Assembly (NCBI GenBank): GCA_034359265.1
Contig: CP136893.1
Span: 25,304,001 to 25,368,000, forward strand
DNA from: Canna indica
Taxonomy: Eukaryota; Streptophyta; Magnoliopsida; Zingiberales; Cannaceae
Length of the DNA: 64,000 nt
Direction of reading: 5' to 3'
In this document: positions 41,750 through 54,095 of the stretch, piece after piece
Layout of the letters: each line of letters starts with the position of its first letter
Position numbering within the stretch: the first letter of the stretch is position 1
Notes under the pieces: generated by a model
The model's input: only the letters and a program-made list of their open reading frames with translations
Told to the model about the DNA's origin: nothing
Database searches by the model: none
Position numbers and translations under genes: made by a program

Positions 41750-43195
41750 AATCTTCTAGATATCAAGATATGATCATTTAACACTTGTTTTATCAAATTT
41801 GAAGTGAAATTTAAATTAATTAGTCATGTTATGAGCTTAGCACAATTTTAATCAAAATAAGCTTGAAGCCGTGAAAGTGCTAAGAATCAAACTTGGCTAT
41901 CTACTCATGTTTTCTCTAACTTAGACACTTGGACATCTAACATGAGTGAATTCAAATATGTTTGTGAAGATTTAAACTCAAAAAGAGATTTCTAAGTCAA
42001 ATTGTTGACTTAGGTCAATTATTTCCAATTTGAGTCTCATGAACCAATCAAGTGATCACATTGTTCATCTAGTTATGAGTCTTCATGTGATACCAAGTAT
42101 AACAACCTAGACTCATTTGATATATGCATTCAAAGCATGTTTGCCAATCATAGAAAATGAGGTCTCTATTGAAGATTCTAACCTAGAGTAAATTTCATCC
42201 AATCAACATATGAAATTGCCTAAGTTATCAAACATTAACTTACTCATGAATTTTTATACATTTATCAAGCAAAAGCAATCATGAGCATTATGTGGTGTCA
42301 TAAAAGTTTGAATGAAAACTAAGCATTCTTTGAAAATAACTAAAAAATTATGGAATTGCTATTTGTTCAACAATTGGTATCACCAATTTCAGTTATTTCT
42401 AGGAAAATATAGAAAAATTATTTTAAATGATTCTTGAAACTATACATTCACTGAAAAATCTAGTTTTATGTGTAAAAATTTCAAAAAGTTTCATCAAGAA
42501 TCTAATTTATAATGGAATTTTGAAGTTGAATTTTCAAAATGAAAAAGTATCATCTTTTTAATATCAATCTTGTTTTTCAATACTTTGATTTTTTGGAAAC
42601 TTCAAAGAAAGTTCATGAATACCGTTTGGATTCCATTCCTAATATCATTTACACAATTTCATGAGTAAAATCATTCGTAGGAATGATTTTGAAAATTTGA
42701 ATGATAACTATAAATATTCACTTCTTTCATCGAAAACAATATAGGATGAAAAATGGTCTTTGAAAATTCTTTTGAGTTCAAACTTCATTCATGAATTTCA
42801 AATGACCATTCAATATATGGTATCAACTTTTTTTTCATCAAAAAGTTGGTACCAAAATTTTTCATTGAAAATATGGTTTTGTATAAACTTAAAAGTTTAA
42901 TTTTTTTTAAAACTAGAAGTATAGGTTGACTTAAGTCAACAAAGTGAATTAAAAATTTCGTCTTAAACCCAAACTTGATTCATAGACTTACATTATCTCA
43001 TGTTTAATATCTAGATGCCTAAGTTTGAGGAAACATGAGTAGATAGCAAAACTTGAGACTTAGCATTTTTATAGTTTTCATGTTTATTTCAAATAAAAAC
43101 ATTCTAAGTTTATATTTGGATCAAATGACACAAGTTTCACTTCAAACTTGATATACATGATTTAAATGACCATATTTTGGTAGTTTGAAAGTTTG
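41750..43195. repeat. Long inverted repeat (foldback), arms of about 270-300 bp
   Basis: The left arm (41750-42020) and the right arm (42900-43195) match in inverse. Shared text includes ATCATTTAA, AAATTTGAAGTGAAA, AAAATAA(G)C, GTGCTAAG, CTATCTACTCATGTTT, AACTTAG, AACATGAG and GTTGACTTA(A)GTCAA. The loop of about 870 bp contains smaller hairpins, such as AAAATCATTCGTAGGAATGATTTT at 42667-42690. No coding sequence was recognised. Confidence 0.75.
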
Positions 43196-43249
43196 AATGA
43201 AACCAAAATGTCATGAAAAAGAACCATATTCATGAAAACATTCATACTT

Positions 43250-44672
43250 GAGAACATACATGACTTATCGAATAAATCGGAGAAATCGCAAAATCAGAAG
43301 GACATTGATCGTCGCGCTCGGGTTCGTTGCAGAAGTTTCTCGAAGATCGACGAGTGCACCAAAGTCGCTTGGACGAGTCCAAAAATCACGTCAAAAGCTC
43401 TCCAAGATGATGCTCGTTGAAAGCTGAAACCCGAAAATCAAGCGCGGAAGAAATCGGCTGAAAAAAATAATTTCAGCCTAAATTCGATCGATCGGGCGGT
43501 CGACCGAATGTAGGTAAAAAGGGGCAGTAGCCATTCGGTTGACCCGTTGGTCGATCGAACAAAGGGAAGAAAAATCACAGAGCTACTTTGGTCGATCGGG
43601 TAGTCGACCGATCGAAGCCCAAATTGGGCAGTAGCTCAGGCGGTCGACCAACCGGTCGACCGACCTGCGTTTGCTGAAGACGCAAGATCGCATCGGTCGA
43701 TCGATGGGTCGACTGGAAGTCGCGGACCGAAGAATTTGCATCAAGCGGTCGACCGCCCACAGAGTAAAGAGAAGCGGTCGAAGGACCGGTCAACCAATCG
43801 GTCGACCGACCATTCGACCGGTGGCCTATAACGGATAGTTTTCTATTCGTTGAACATCTGATTCTTTAGCAAGGTATAAATATACCCTCATATGATTCTT
43901 TTAACTTCTTCCTTCACTCCTATAGATTTTTATTGTGCATTTAAAAGGAGATTAAAGCCTTCAAAGAAATTGTTTGGAGCGCGCGCTGATTTCTGTCGAG
44001 TTCTTTAATAAGCGCACAAGCTCTGCTTCCCTCAACTCTGCTGCAATGAATTTATCTGACGGGTTGAAGGATTGAAGGATTGCAAAAGAGCTTCTTCTAT
44101 TGGTTTCATTCTTAGATCTTTTTATTGTAATTTTTAATTATTATTTGTATCTATTTTCTTTGATTTGGGTTTGTGAAGACCTAGTTGTCAGGTCTTGTCG
44201 TATGAAGTGGTATCCTTGGTGTAGAAGGAGTAAAGCCACTTGTGTAAACTTAGAGCTTACTATGATTAGTTCTAGTTGTCCCTTAGGTTGAGGTGGGAAA
44301 GTGCTCTCTGTAGGAAGGCGGGATACTTTCGGGTGTGGAAGTGCCTTCGGTTGGAGAGCGGAGACTTTCCTGTGCAAAGTCCTCGTTGTAAGGGAAACTC
44401 TAATTAATATAGTAAAACCTAGTTTGGAAATCCTAAGAGGGATGCTTAGGTAGTGGTGTAGGCATTGGGGCCGAACCACTATTAATTGCGTGTTTGCATT
44501 CCTTTCATTTTGTTGTGCTTAAACTGCTTAATCATTTAAAGCTTCCACATTTAATCACATCGAATTGCAAATCGCATAATCGATCTAAGTAAACGTTTAA
44601 AATTGGATTTAGGCTAATTAAATTAGTAAACACACTATTCACCCCCCCTCTAGTGTCGTCATTTCACCAACA
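43250..44672 (+). mobile_element. Copia LTR of the GGTCGACC family, slightly 5'-truncated (copy 6)
   Basis: It begins within the LTR (TTATCGAATAAATCGGAGAAATC, about 110 bp into the LTR). It has a palindrome cluster at 43485-43820, TATAAATATACC at 43875, and the conserved 3' text, ending CTCTAGTGTCGTCATTTCACCAACA at 44672. No primer-binding site follows, so it is a solo or truncated LTR. Confidence 0.8.
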
Positions 44673-45471
44673 TTGAGATTTCGTCAGTGGGCCACGCTGA
44701 CGGTAGACCCGAGTGGGATTGGGACTAGCTATCCCTAACTCGGAGGATCATTGAAACTAGTGGCCATCCTAGTTGGCGGATCCGAAGTATAAAAGTTTCT
44801 AAAAGAGGAGCCTGTAGGGGCTGGTTTGAGTAGGCCAATCGGCCGAATTAAGTAGAAGAAGGACTGAACCTTCCGTATATACTTTAGGCCATTATTGTCC
44901 GAGCTTGCATCATGGATACGAACCCGAGAGCCCAATTCATCCACTCATCCGCTCTGGCACACTGATTATTTATGGAATGTGATTTAATAAGTTTCTTATA
45001 TATGTGATTGCCGAGGCTTTAAGTGGAGGTTCGAAAGAACCGCTCACTGAGTTCCTCGTGAACTCACAGTTTTCCTTTATTGTTGTTTTGCAGAGCCCGA
45101 CCAGTTAGGTACGGCTTGGTGGCATGGCGCGCAACAGAGCGGGCAAGGGTACAGATCTCATAGCTAGAAGTAACTAGTTGTAGTCGTGTCTATTAGAGTC
45201 TGATGTATGCACTGGGTTTATTTTTGTAAAAACTTTGAATCACTTATTTGGAAAAACTTTTGGATGTTTATTTGAAACTTATGGTGTTTTAGAACTTGGT
45301 GTGATCAATCTGGTTTTGAACTTTTAATAAAAGTTGTTATCATATGTTTTAGTCATTACTTGATGTGTTTTGTTTATGTTTTTGTGAGTTGTTAGTCAGT
45401 GCATAGGGTAGGCTTCGGGGTATTGACTCGTACCCTGGCCGGTCACGCGTACCCTGCGTTGGGGTGTGACA

Positions 45472-45490
45472 AAGTTGGTATCAAAGTCTT
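45472..45490 (+). other. Primer-binding site of the gypsy element
   Basis: AAGTTGGTATCAAAGTCTT follows the LTR end GTGTGACA. TGGTATCA(A/G)AG is the initiator-methionine tRNA complement used by many plant LTR elements. Confidence 0.75.
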
Positions 45491-45689
45491 AGGTGAGGTC
45501 TTGACAACGACTAGGAAGTGGATACCGCACGAGGCATATGCTAGCATGTCTATGTGCGGTATAGTTATGCTATGAGATCAGGCAACCATGACTGCACTCA
45601 GCGAACCATGCGGTTAGTAACTTAAATTCAGTTAAATGAGTTGGTTAATATTGATATTATTATTCTTTTCATGATAATGTAATGGTGGC

Positions 45690-46543
45690 CTGTAATGCTG
45701 CTTTGAGTGGTAGTAGTAGCAACTCCAGTGAACGTCGAGGCCAAGGACGAGGTCAGGGCCGGGGTCGTGAAAGAGAGCAGTCTGATATTGAGGGCCAGGA
45801 CTCTGCAGTTGTACAGCTTTAGGCACAAGTAGCTCAACTAGCAGAAGCGCTCCGTAGGGAGCATGAGTTGAGACAGCAGATGCAGCAGCAGCAGCAACCG
45901 CAACCCCTATAGTACCGGAGGTGGTTGAGCAGGTGGCACCGTAGGTCAGGGACCAGGGAGCACCTTCATGCGCATACTTCATCAAGTTCAGGCCGCCATA
46001 TTCATCGGTACGGACTAGGAGGTGGAAGTCACCGAGTTCCTAGGGGACTGTCACGAGCTGTGTATAGAACTGGGGTGTTCATCAGAGGCGGCGGCTCGCA
46101 TGGTTAGCCTACAGCTAAGAGGACCCGCCAAGTATTGGTTGCACACTTGGAAGGGTCGCAAGGCAGCACATGCACCACCTCTTACCTAGGAGGAATTTAG
46201 GGCAGTTGTAGAGGAGCAGTACCTGCTGATGAGTGTCCGCGATAAGAGAGCACGGGATTTTGAGTTGCTGCGTCAGTCTGGAGGTACGATGGCAGTAGGC
46301 TATGAAATGGAGTTCACCCGGCTCTCTAGGTACAACCCAACTCTAGTGGCTACTGAGACTGCCAGGGTGAAAAGGTTCATGGAGGGTCTGAGACCTCAGA
46401 TGGGCAGGCTTATCCATTACACCGAGGACTCCACTTTGGCTCGGGTGGCGGATAAGGCCCTTCGGAAGGAAGCGTTGGTGCCATTCGAGAGGAATGATGG
46501 GCCTCCTAAGAAGAAGTTCCGGCCTCAAGGAGCTGGAAGTTAG
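45690..46543 (+). pseudogene. Ty3/gypsy Gag (Retrotrans_gag domain)
   Basis: An Arg/Gly-rich and Gln-rich N-terminal part (45720-45910) leads into the Retrotrans_gag domain: ELCIELGCSS, QLRGPAKYWLHTWK, EEFRAVVEEQYL, then an open frame 46229-46543 with RARDFELLRQSGGTMAVGYE, MEFTRLSRYNPTLVATETAR, KRFMEGLRPQ and a basic end. In-frame TAG codons occur near 45822, 45912 and 46189. The zinc knuckle expected after this point is missing. Confidence 0.8.
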
Positions 46544-46544
46544 C

Positions 46545-47880
46545 CGTGGCATTCAGAGATAGTGCCTCTTATATTGATCGGCCACTGTAGGGTAGCCTTG
46601 TAACCTAAGAAGTGGTCGGTCTCTAGGTGTGGGGGAGTCCTTAACCGGACAGAGATGGGATTGCTAGAGAGAGGTTGAAACCTCGATGGCTTAGTATACC
46701 CCCTGCATGTTTTTTTGATTGAAGTGTGAAATAAAAGGAAAGGAAGGCCATGAGGGAATCGAGATGTTGGATGACCTTAGGACGACTCCAGTGTTATTGA
46801 GAAGCAAGTCTACAAGGATCTTTGACCCTACTGTCTTGGGTTGGCCTAGCTGGGGAAAAGCGGCAAATTGGTGCCGCCCGATGTTCGGAGGTTTTGGCTT
46901 GGTGCCATTAGATTATGGGTTCCTAGGCAAAGGAAGTACCTATTGGGGGATGTCTCTTCATGGGGCTTTGTGGGCTTTCTGTAGTCAATTTCTGCTCTTG
47001 AAATGTGGTGTAGCTAGGTTGCTGAATTTTCAGCGTTGGACATGAAATTTTTGTGAGCATGGAAATCTGTAGTACCTCACCATTCCGAATGGGATATTAA
47101 ATCTGAACCTTTATTGTTCTAGATATAAGTGGTGCGTGGGTGGTCGAGGGCTTGGAGTCGAGAAGAGGTCGAGTTGGGGTGTGTCTATGCCTGCAGTCGG
47201 AGTACTTGATAGAAACCACACCCACCTGAGTAGCCTTGCTTGTGAAATCACTTTCATAATGTATAGGGTTTGGTTGAACCTAGATACCTTGTAGACAAGC
47301 AGTTCAATAGCTAGATATTGAAATGTCACACCCGTCAAATCTAAGGTTATGGTTGGTTATATCGAAGCGAGGTGGCTGGTGAGTGATTTCTCTCCAAAAT
47401 CACTGAATTTAGGAATAGTGCTGTCGATCCTTGTAGGAAGGATTGGGCGATGCATTTCCGCGATTGGTTTTAGTATATGTGTTATCTTCCGTGGTTGAGG
47501 CTTGATGTTGAAAGATCGACATTTTCCTTGGGTTTAGGGTGGGCGGCAATCCTAGGGCATTCCCTTAAACCCTAGGGTTGGCCAACCATGGTAATAGAAG
47601 CAAGGTTATGTGTATGTATTTGATTAGGAAATTTCATTGATTTAATTCCAAATTTTGCTTATTAAAATCATGCTAAAACCCAAGTATGAATTTAAAGTTG
47701 TGGCTTAAGGGCGGGCCCAATAACCCTTAATCAGTAAGGAACCTATGGTGTGACTTCTGGTAGAGATTTCCTAAGTTGAAACCCTTTTTAGTATGCTGAG
47801 ATTTCGTGGTAAGTATGATGAGATCTAGTTATAAGCATGCTCAAATTGTTGTAAGGTATGTTGTAATTACATTTTAAGCA
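46545..47880. other. Unrecognised remnant between gag and integrase
   Basis: No protease, reverse transcriptase or RNase H motif was found on the + strand. Short open frames, such as 46719-47045, lack recognisable domains. It is most likely scrambled or deleted element interior. Confidence 0.4.
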
Positions 47881-47884
47881 TGTT

Positions 47885-48110
47885 GAATTCAAGGAGGATT
47901 GTCCAAGGATTCAGAGATCGGATTATGGCTTCTCACGGTACCCCAGTGATTATCATATCAGATCGAGGTACCCAGTTTGCAGTCCGATTTTGACAATCCT
48001 TCTAGGAAGCTACTTGGGAAGTAGAGCTGGACATGAGGGAACGTTACCCTTCCATGTTCGAAGATTTGGTAAGTCCGTATGAATCTTCAAAAATTCGAGG
48101 ACGAATTTCC
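47885..48110 (+). pseudogene. Gypsy integrase remnant
   Basis: The + strand gives RIVQGFRDRIMASHGTPVII, then ISDRGTQFAVRF. This is the integrase core phrase around the second catalytic Asp (HGxPxxIISDRGxQF). A stop follows shortly, and the tail near 48085 (YESSKIRGRIS-like) matches the end of gypsy polyproteins. Confidence 0.7.
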
Positions 48111-48970
48111 CTTAAGGGGGGAATATTGTAAGACCCAAAAATTTCTTAATATAAAACTCTATTTTGGTGCAGCGCACCGGATCGGGGGTTAGTCGGGTCA
48201 AGCCACGGAATCGCCTCAAGTAGAAGGCATAACTCGACACATGAAAATATGAAGTTTAAATAGCTCAATGGTTATTTCCTTATATGCATAAGTGTCTTAT
48301 TAAAGTCGAGTTCGACTTTTGAGTGCTGATAGAATCGGAGCCCGAATCGGACTCGGATCGAATCGAGTAGAGGTTAAGTCGTATGAGGGGCATTTGAGTC
48401 ATCTTGGAGCCGCACACAGCCCAAGCAAGACGGAGAAGGGAGAGAGGGGAGATCTTGTCGGCACCGAGTTCGCGTCGACTCTCGATGAAATCGGAGCTCG
48501 TCTTCATCGAGGCTTCCTTGGGATCTAATCAAGGTGAGTGGTTAGAGTGCTTATGAGGGGAGGCGGGTAGCCGACCCTAGTTGTTTGAAATCAGACTCTT
48601 TTCTCGAGTTTTTCTTGTCGATCGATGTGTCTTCTAGTACTAGAACTTTAATCAATATGAATACCTATCATTTTATGTCTCAATCGGATTTATTTTATAT
48701 TTTTGAGGGCTGGCCGAGTGGAGGAAAAAGGGGAAAGTTCATGCCAAAATTTTCCACAAATTTTCTCGCTCATCTAACGACTCGCGGATCGCCTTATGCT
48801 CGATACGATTTAAAATACGAATTGTGCTTGTATTGTTGCCGTAGCCCTATTCACCACCCCTAGGGGACTCGGCCGAGCAGGTTACTTCCTTGCTTGAGTT
48901 GGCCGAGCATGAGAGAGGGGTGGAAAGTGGGGACGGTTCGGATCGACATGTTGTATCTCATGTTGGGTCG
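48111..48970 (+). repeat. Polypurine tract and truncated 3' LTR of the gypsy element
   Basis: CTTAAGGGGGGAATAT (48111-48126) is followed by TGTAAGACCCAAAAATTTC at 48127. The LTR contains a leader with splice donor AATCAAGGTGAGTGG (48529-48543). The region past about 48970 no longer fits and passes into copia sequence. Confidence 0.7.
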
Positions 48971-49051
48971 TTTTTATATAAAATAAGACTCTAAGTATCA
49001 TTTATGAGTTTAAGTTAAGGCATGTGCAGCATAGTTCACAACTTAACATAT

Positions 49052-49110
49052 GCTCCCCCTATCAATATGCATCACAAAACAAATGTGACCTTACTTTTTC
49101 TCCCCCTTTT
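49052..49110 (-). other. Polypurine tracts near the 3' end (minus strand)
   Basis: On the minus strand AAAAGGGGGAGAAAAAGT (about 49097-49110) and GATAGGGGGAGCATATG (about 49049-49064) occur within 60 bp. Multiple purine tracts before the 3' LTR have been described for Sireviruses. Confidence 0.6.
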
Positions 49111-49338
49111 GACATGAATCAAAAAGGGCAAGAACTAAAGTATTATTAATGAGTTCCATCATTAAAACAAGAAAGCCATAAAATCGAGTATCATCTACCA
49201 CTATAGTCCTTCCTATCAATGTAAGCCTATAGAAGGCAAACATCGATAAGTCAGAAAGCCTCATTACAAGGCAATACATAAGTGTGATGATACTTCATGA
49301 AATGCAATTTTTTAAAAAGATATATATATTTCGAATTT

Positions 49339-52300
49339 TCAACCACTTGGAAAAGCACAAATCCCTAATTGCATTCTTAAGTTTGTAAAGCTTTCTTCAC
49401 TTAAGGGTTTCGTGAATATATCCGCAAGTTGTTTATCGGTGGATATAAATTCCACGGATATATTTCCCTTAGCTACATTATCTCTAAGAAAATGGTATCT
49501 TAGATCGATGTGCTTGGTCCTAGAGTGTAAAATTGAATTTTTTATTAAATTGATTGCACTAGTGTCATCACAATGTATGGGTATACATGAAAACTTAAGT
49601 CCATAATCTAAAAGGGTTTGTCTCATCCAAAGGACTTGTGTACAACAACTAGCCGCAACGATGTATTCCGCTTTGGTAGTTGAAAACGCAACCGAGTTTT
49701 GTTTCTTTGATAACACCCACTAGTGCTTTTTCTATCTACTTTACACCCGGCAAAATCGGCATCCGAAAAACCATTTAAATCAAAAGATGTGTTACATGGA
49801 TACCATAATCCTAAGTCAACCGTACCTTTCAAGTATCCCAATATGCGTTTGACCGCACTCAAGTGAGACATTCTAGGGCAAGATTGAAACCTAGCAAATG
49901 CACAAACACTAAACATGTTATCGGGTCTATATGCAATTAAATAGAGAAGACTCCCAATCATACCTCAATATAGTTTTTCATCTATTTTGACACCATCTTC
50001 ATCTTTGTCAAGCTTGATGGATGTGCTCATTGGTGCAGAAGCTATCTTGGCTTCATTCATTCCAAATCTTTTGATAAGCTCCTTTGTGTATTTAGCTTGA
50101 TTTATGAAGATTCCTTTGTTGATTTGCTTGATTTGGAGACCAAACATGAAGGAAAGTTCTCCCATCATGCTCATCTCAAACTCTTCTTGCATGCACTTTG
50201 TAAACCACTCACAAAGCAATTTGTTAGTAGCACCAAATATTATATCATCAACATAAATTTGCACGAGTAAAATATCATTTTCATTATTTTTTATAAAAGG
50301 AGAAACATAGGCTTTTCCAATGCTAAAGCCTTGATCTACCAAAAATGTGGAATGCCTTTCGTACTAAGCCCTAGGGACTTGTTTTAAGCCATATAAAGCA
50401 TTTTTAAGTTTAAAATTTTGATTTGGAAACTCAAAACTTTCAAATCCAGGGGGTTGTTCAACAAAAGTTTCTTCGTCGATAAAACCATTTAAAAACACAC
50501 TTTTAACATTCATTTGAAAAAGTTTAAAGCCTTTAAAACTAGCATAAGCCAAAAGCATGCGAATTGCCTCTAATCTAGCTACGGGAGCATAAGTTTCATT
50601 ATAGTCTATTCCTTCTTCTTGATTGTACCCTTGGGCCACTATCCTAGCTTTATTTCTAATGACTAAACCTCCTTCATCTAATTTGTTTCTAAACACCCAT
50701 TTAGTCTCAATCACGGTTTGTCCGCTAGGTCTAGGTACTAAGTCCCATACTTCATTCCTAACAAATTGATTAAGTTCTTCTTGCATAGCTATTACCCAAA
50801 AATTCATCTTCTATTGCTTCCCTAATGTTTTTTGGCTCTACTTAAGAGATGAACGCTATATATTGACAAATATTCTTAAGTTTAGAGCGCGTTACCACTC
50901 CTGTTGATGGTTCTCCAATGACTTGATCCATCAGATGATCTCTTATCAATCGGTACCCTTTGGGGAGAGGTGGTAGAGCTTCCTATTCTTCTTCATCATC
51001 ATCTTGAGGTAGAGTTGAGGGTGAGGGTTCTTCATGTTGAATTTCCTCATTATTTTCATCATCAACCTCTTTGTCATGAAATGTGAGTTCCTCAAGTTCT
51101 TCACCTACATTCACAATCTTAATATTTCTAGAAGAATCATTAGTTTCATCAAATGTAACATGCATTGATTCTTCAACAATCATAGTTCTACGATTATAGA
51201 CTCTATATGCCTTAGAACTATTAGAATAACCTAAGAAGATACCTTCATCGGATTTAGAATTAAATTTTCCTAGATGCTCCTTAGTGTTTAAGATAAAGCA
51301 TTTACATCCAAAAATACGAAAATATCCCACACTTGGGATTTTATCATTCCAAAGCTCAAAAGGTGTTTTCTTGATTTTAGGTCTTAATAAAACACGATTA
51401 AGCACATAACAAGAGGTATTTATGGCTTCTGCCCAAAAGTATTTGGGCAAATTATTTTCATAAAGCATGATCCTAGCCATCTCTTCTAAGGTTCTATTCT
51501 TCCTCTCAACCACCTCATTTTGTTGAGAAGGTATGTTCAATACCCAATTCATCACAAAATTCGGTAAACTTTTTATTTTTGAATTCTCCTCCATTATCAC
51601 TTCTAATTTTCAAGATTGAAATTCCTTTCTCATTTGTAACTCTCCTAGCAAATTTTTTGAAGAAATCAAAAGTTTTATTTTTCTTAGTTAGGAAGAAAAC
51701 CCATGTAAATCTTGAGAAATCATCTACCAAAATATAGCAATATAATTTTCCACCTAGACTTGCAACATCACAAGGACCAAAGAGATCCATGTGCACAAGT
51801 TCTAGTATTCTAGATGTACTTACTTGATTAATGCTATGAAATGAAGACTTAACTTGTTTACCATATTGACATGCATCACGAAGTTTGTCTTTTTCAAATT
51901 TAATCTTAGGTATTCCTTTAACTAAGTCCTTTTTAGATATTTCTTAGATGAGGCTCATGCTAGCATGTCCTATCCTTCTATGCCACAACCAAGAATCATT
52001 TTCAATGGAAACCAAGCATCTAACATGGGGATTAGGCAAAACATTTAGAACTAATGTGTAAATATTTTCTTTCCTATTTCTGATGAACACAATATCATTA
52101 GATGGTGCACTTTTAATGATGCATTTAGATGCTTCAAAAATGACTACATATCCATTGTCACACAATTAAGATATGCTAATCAAATTATGCTTTAACCCAT
52201 CAACTAATAAGATATTTTTAATGCATGGGTAGGGGAGTACCTATATCACCAATGCCAACAATCTTACCTTTGGCATTGTCTCCAAATGTCACATGTCCAC

Positions 52301-52409
52301 CATCCTTGCTTGGTAGGGATGCTAAAAGATTGATATCACCCGCCATGTGTTTTGAGCAACCGCTATCCAATATCCATGTGCTTCTACTTGCTTGAGGATG
52401 CTTCTCCAT
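49339..52409 (-). pseudogene. Copia pol: protease, integrase, reverse transcriptase, RNase H
   Basis: Minus strand, in order. Protease TWILDSGCSKHMAGD is at about 52360. The pre-integrase HRRIGHASM is at about 51965. Integrase has MHMDLFGPCDVASLGGKLYC (about 51790), VDDFSRFTWVFF, RSDNGGEF (about 51565), NRTLEEMARIML and GYFRIFGCKCF. Reverse transcriptase has ETKWVFRNKLDEGG (about 50700), ALYGLKQVPRA (about 50370) and the catalytic VQIYVDDIIFG (about 50245). RNase H has GFSDADFAG (about 49755), TTKAEYIVAAS (about 49670), and ends KPLSEESFTNLR (about 49370). Frame changes lie near 49700, 49962, 50350, 50810 and 51520, and several stops are present. Confidence 0.9.
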
Positions 52410-54038
52410 CTACAAAATGAGAAGAGACAATTTTAGGTACCCAAATCTTCTTAGGTCCTTGAGTGTTAGTCATCTTAGGAACCCAAGTGAATCTAGCATG
52501 AGGGTTCCTTTTTAGTGCACAATCTCTAGTCATATGGCCAAAAATACTACATGAAAAGCAACTTTCATTAATTTTTGTTGGACTACGTGTGTAAGGATGG
52601 AAGTGTGCATGAGTGTGATTGTTTGATGAGTTTCTCGCATGTTCAACCCTAGGCATGGAATTTTGTAGGGTTGTCATTTTTTCATTTAGCATGCAAAGTT
52701 CTTTTTTTAAGTTTAGCATGCTATCATTCAAGTGCTCTACTTTATCACTTAAAAACTTATTTTCATTTTCCAACTTTTCATTTTCATTTTCTAAGTTTTT
52801 ATTAGCATCATCTAAGGCATGCTTCTCTTTCTTAAGGGTATCTAATTCTTTCCTTAATGCATTGCATGAAAGTAGCAAGTTATCATTTTCAAGCTCTAAG
52901 GATTTGTTGTCCTTCCTAAACTCTTTAAACTTTTTTCTAATGGTATTAAATTCATCATGCATTTGATCAAACTCATTTTCTAATTCTTCTTGCGTAAATG
53001 AAAGCTTGCCAAAAGTAAAATCTTACCTCGTTGTCATTTGCCATGAGGCAAAGATTTGCCTTTTCACTTTTGGAGTCTTCTCCACTTGAAGAAGACTCGC
53101 TTTCATCCCAAGAAGCCACCATTGCCTTCTTCTTCTTCTTGTATTTGTCTTTCTTGTGAGGGTTGGAGGTGGAAGCCATCTTGAGAAGTGGTCCATCCTT
53201 CCTTAGATGCCCGATTTTGTTACAATTGAAGCATGTGTAGCCTCCTCTTCCCTTCCTCATGCCTCCTCTCATGAAACTCATGAATCTTCTTGCCAACATC
53301 GCCATCTCTTCAAACTCATCCATTTCTTCCTCAGATGATGAGGATTCTTCACCCCGGTATGATGCTTTTATGGCAATGGTCTTGCCTTTCGGAGCATCTT
53401 CTTCCTCGTATTGCTTCATATGGGTCTCATATGTCATGAGAGACCCAATGAGCTCGGTGATCTTCAAGGTGCTCACATCCTTTGTTTCCATAATTGTGAT
53501 GACCTTGGGCTCCCAAGCTTTTGGAAGAGAACGAAGGAGATTCCTTACCTTCTCCTCTTCCCTTATATGTCTACCAAGGTTAGCTAATCCATTTGTAATA
53601 TTTTGAAATCGAGCATACATGGCATCAATAGATTCACGCGATAACATTTTGAACATTTCATAATCATGCATGAGTAGGTTTATCTTAGATTCTTTCACTT
53701 GTGAAATCCCTTCATGTGTAGTCTCTAACACTTTCCAAAGTTCATATACAGACTTACAAGTAGAGATTCTATTAAACTCATTAATTGATAGGCCACAATA
53801 TAGTGCATTGACGGCCTTTGCATTTGCATTAAAGAGTTTAATTTATTCTTGATCCCACTCATCCATATCCTTAGTTGGTTTCTTATACTCTACTTGAATC
53901 ATTCTCCATACATCCATGCCTAGTGATTGTAGTAAGCCATTCATGTGTATCTTTCAAAATGCATATATAGTTGTTTCCATCAAACAATGATTGAGTATAA
54001 GCAGAGAACCCTTGAGCTAGTTGGATCTCACTAGACAT
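52384..54038 (-). pseudogene. Copia Gag with UBN2 domain, coiled coil and two zinc knuckles
   Basis: It starts at the ATG at 54038 (MSSEIQLAQGFSAYTQSLFD). After a frame change, 53731-52973 is open for 252 codons: MYARFQNITNGLANLGRHIR, RNLLRSLPKAWEPKVITIME (capsid-like UBN2), then an acidic patch and the knuckle CFNCNKIGHLRKDG, whose final Cys position is Gly. The next open segment, 52962-52384, begins with a long Leu/Lys/Glu/Asn coiled coil (52680-52960) and has a second, complete knuckle CFSCSIFGHMTRDC at about 52540-52580. This is a typical Sirevirus-type Gag architecture. Confidence 0.85.
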
Positions 54039-54081
54039 TTTGGACTGTAGGGTAGATGGTTAAATCTAATCCTACGACCTT

Positions 54082-54095
54082 GCTCTGATATCAAT
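54082..54095 (-). other. Primer-binding site (minus strand)
   Basis: Minus strand ATTGATATCAGAGC directly follows the LTR. It is identical to the site of the copia at 33324. Confidence 0.8.

Larger units (their letters stand above)
44673..48970 (+). mobile_element. Ty3/gypsy element, most of pol deleted
   Basis: The 5' LTR end (GGGGTGTGACA at 45471) is followed by a primer-binding site. Decayed gag, a 1.3-kb unrecognised stretch, a scrap of integrase, a polypurine tract and a 3' LTR beginning TGTAAGACCC at 48127 come next. The interior (2.66 kb) is far shorter than a gypsy gag-pol. The left limit of the 5' LTR is hidden by the copia LTR at 44672. The right LTR is cut off near 48970 by a minus-strand copia. 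Confidence 0.75.

Noticed and set aside
46719..47045. 108-codon + strand frame (MKCEIKGKEGHEG...)
   Set aside because: No domain or homology that I recognise, and it sits in the decayed interior of a gypsy element.
49412..49606. Plus-strand frames across the 49000-54000 block (also 52619-52966 and 53259-53606)
   Set aside because: Antisense shadows of the minus-strand copia gag-pol.
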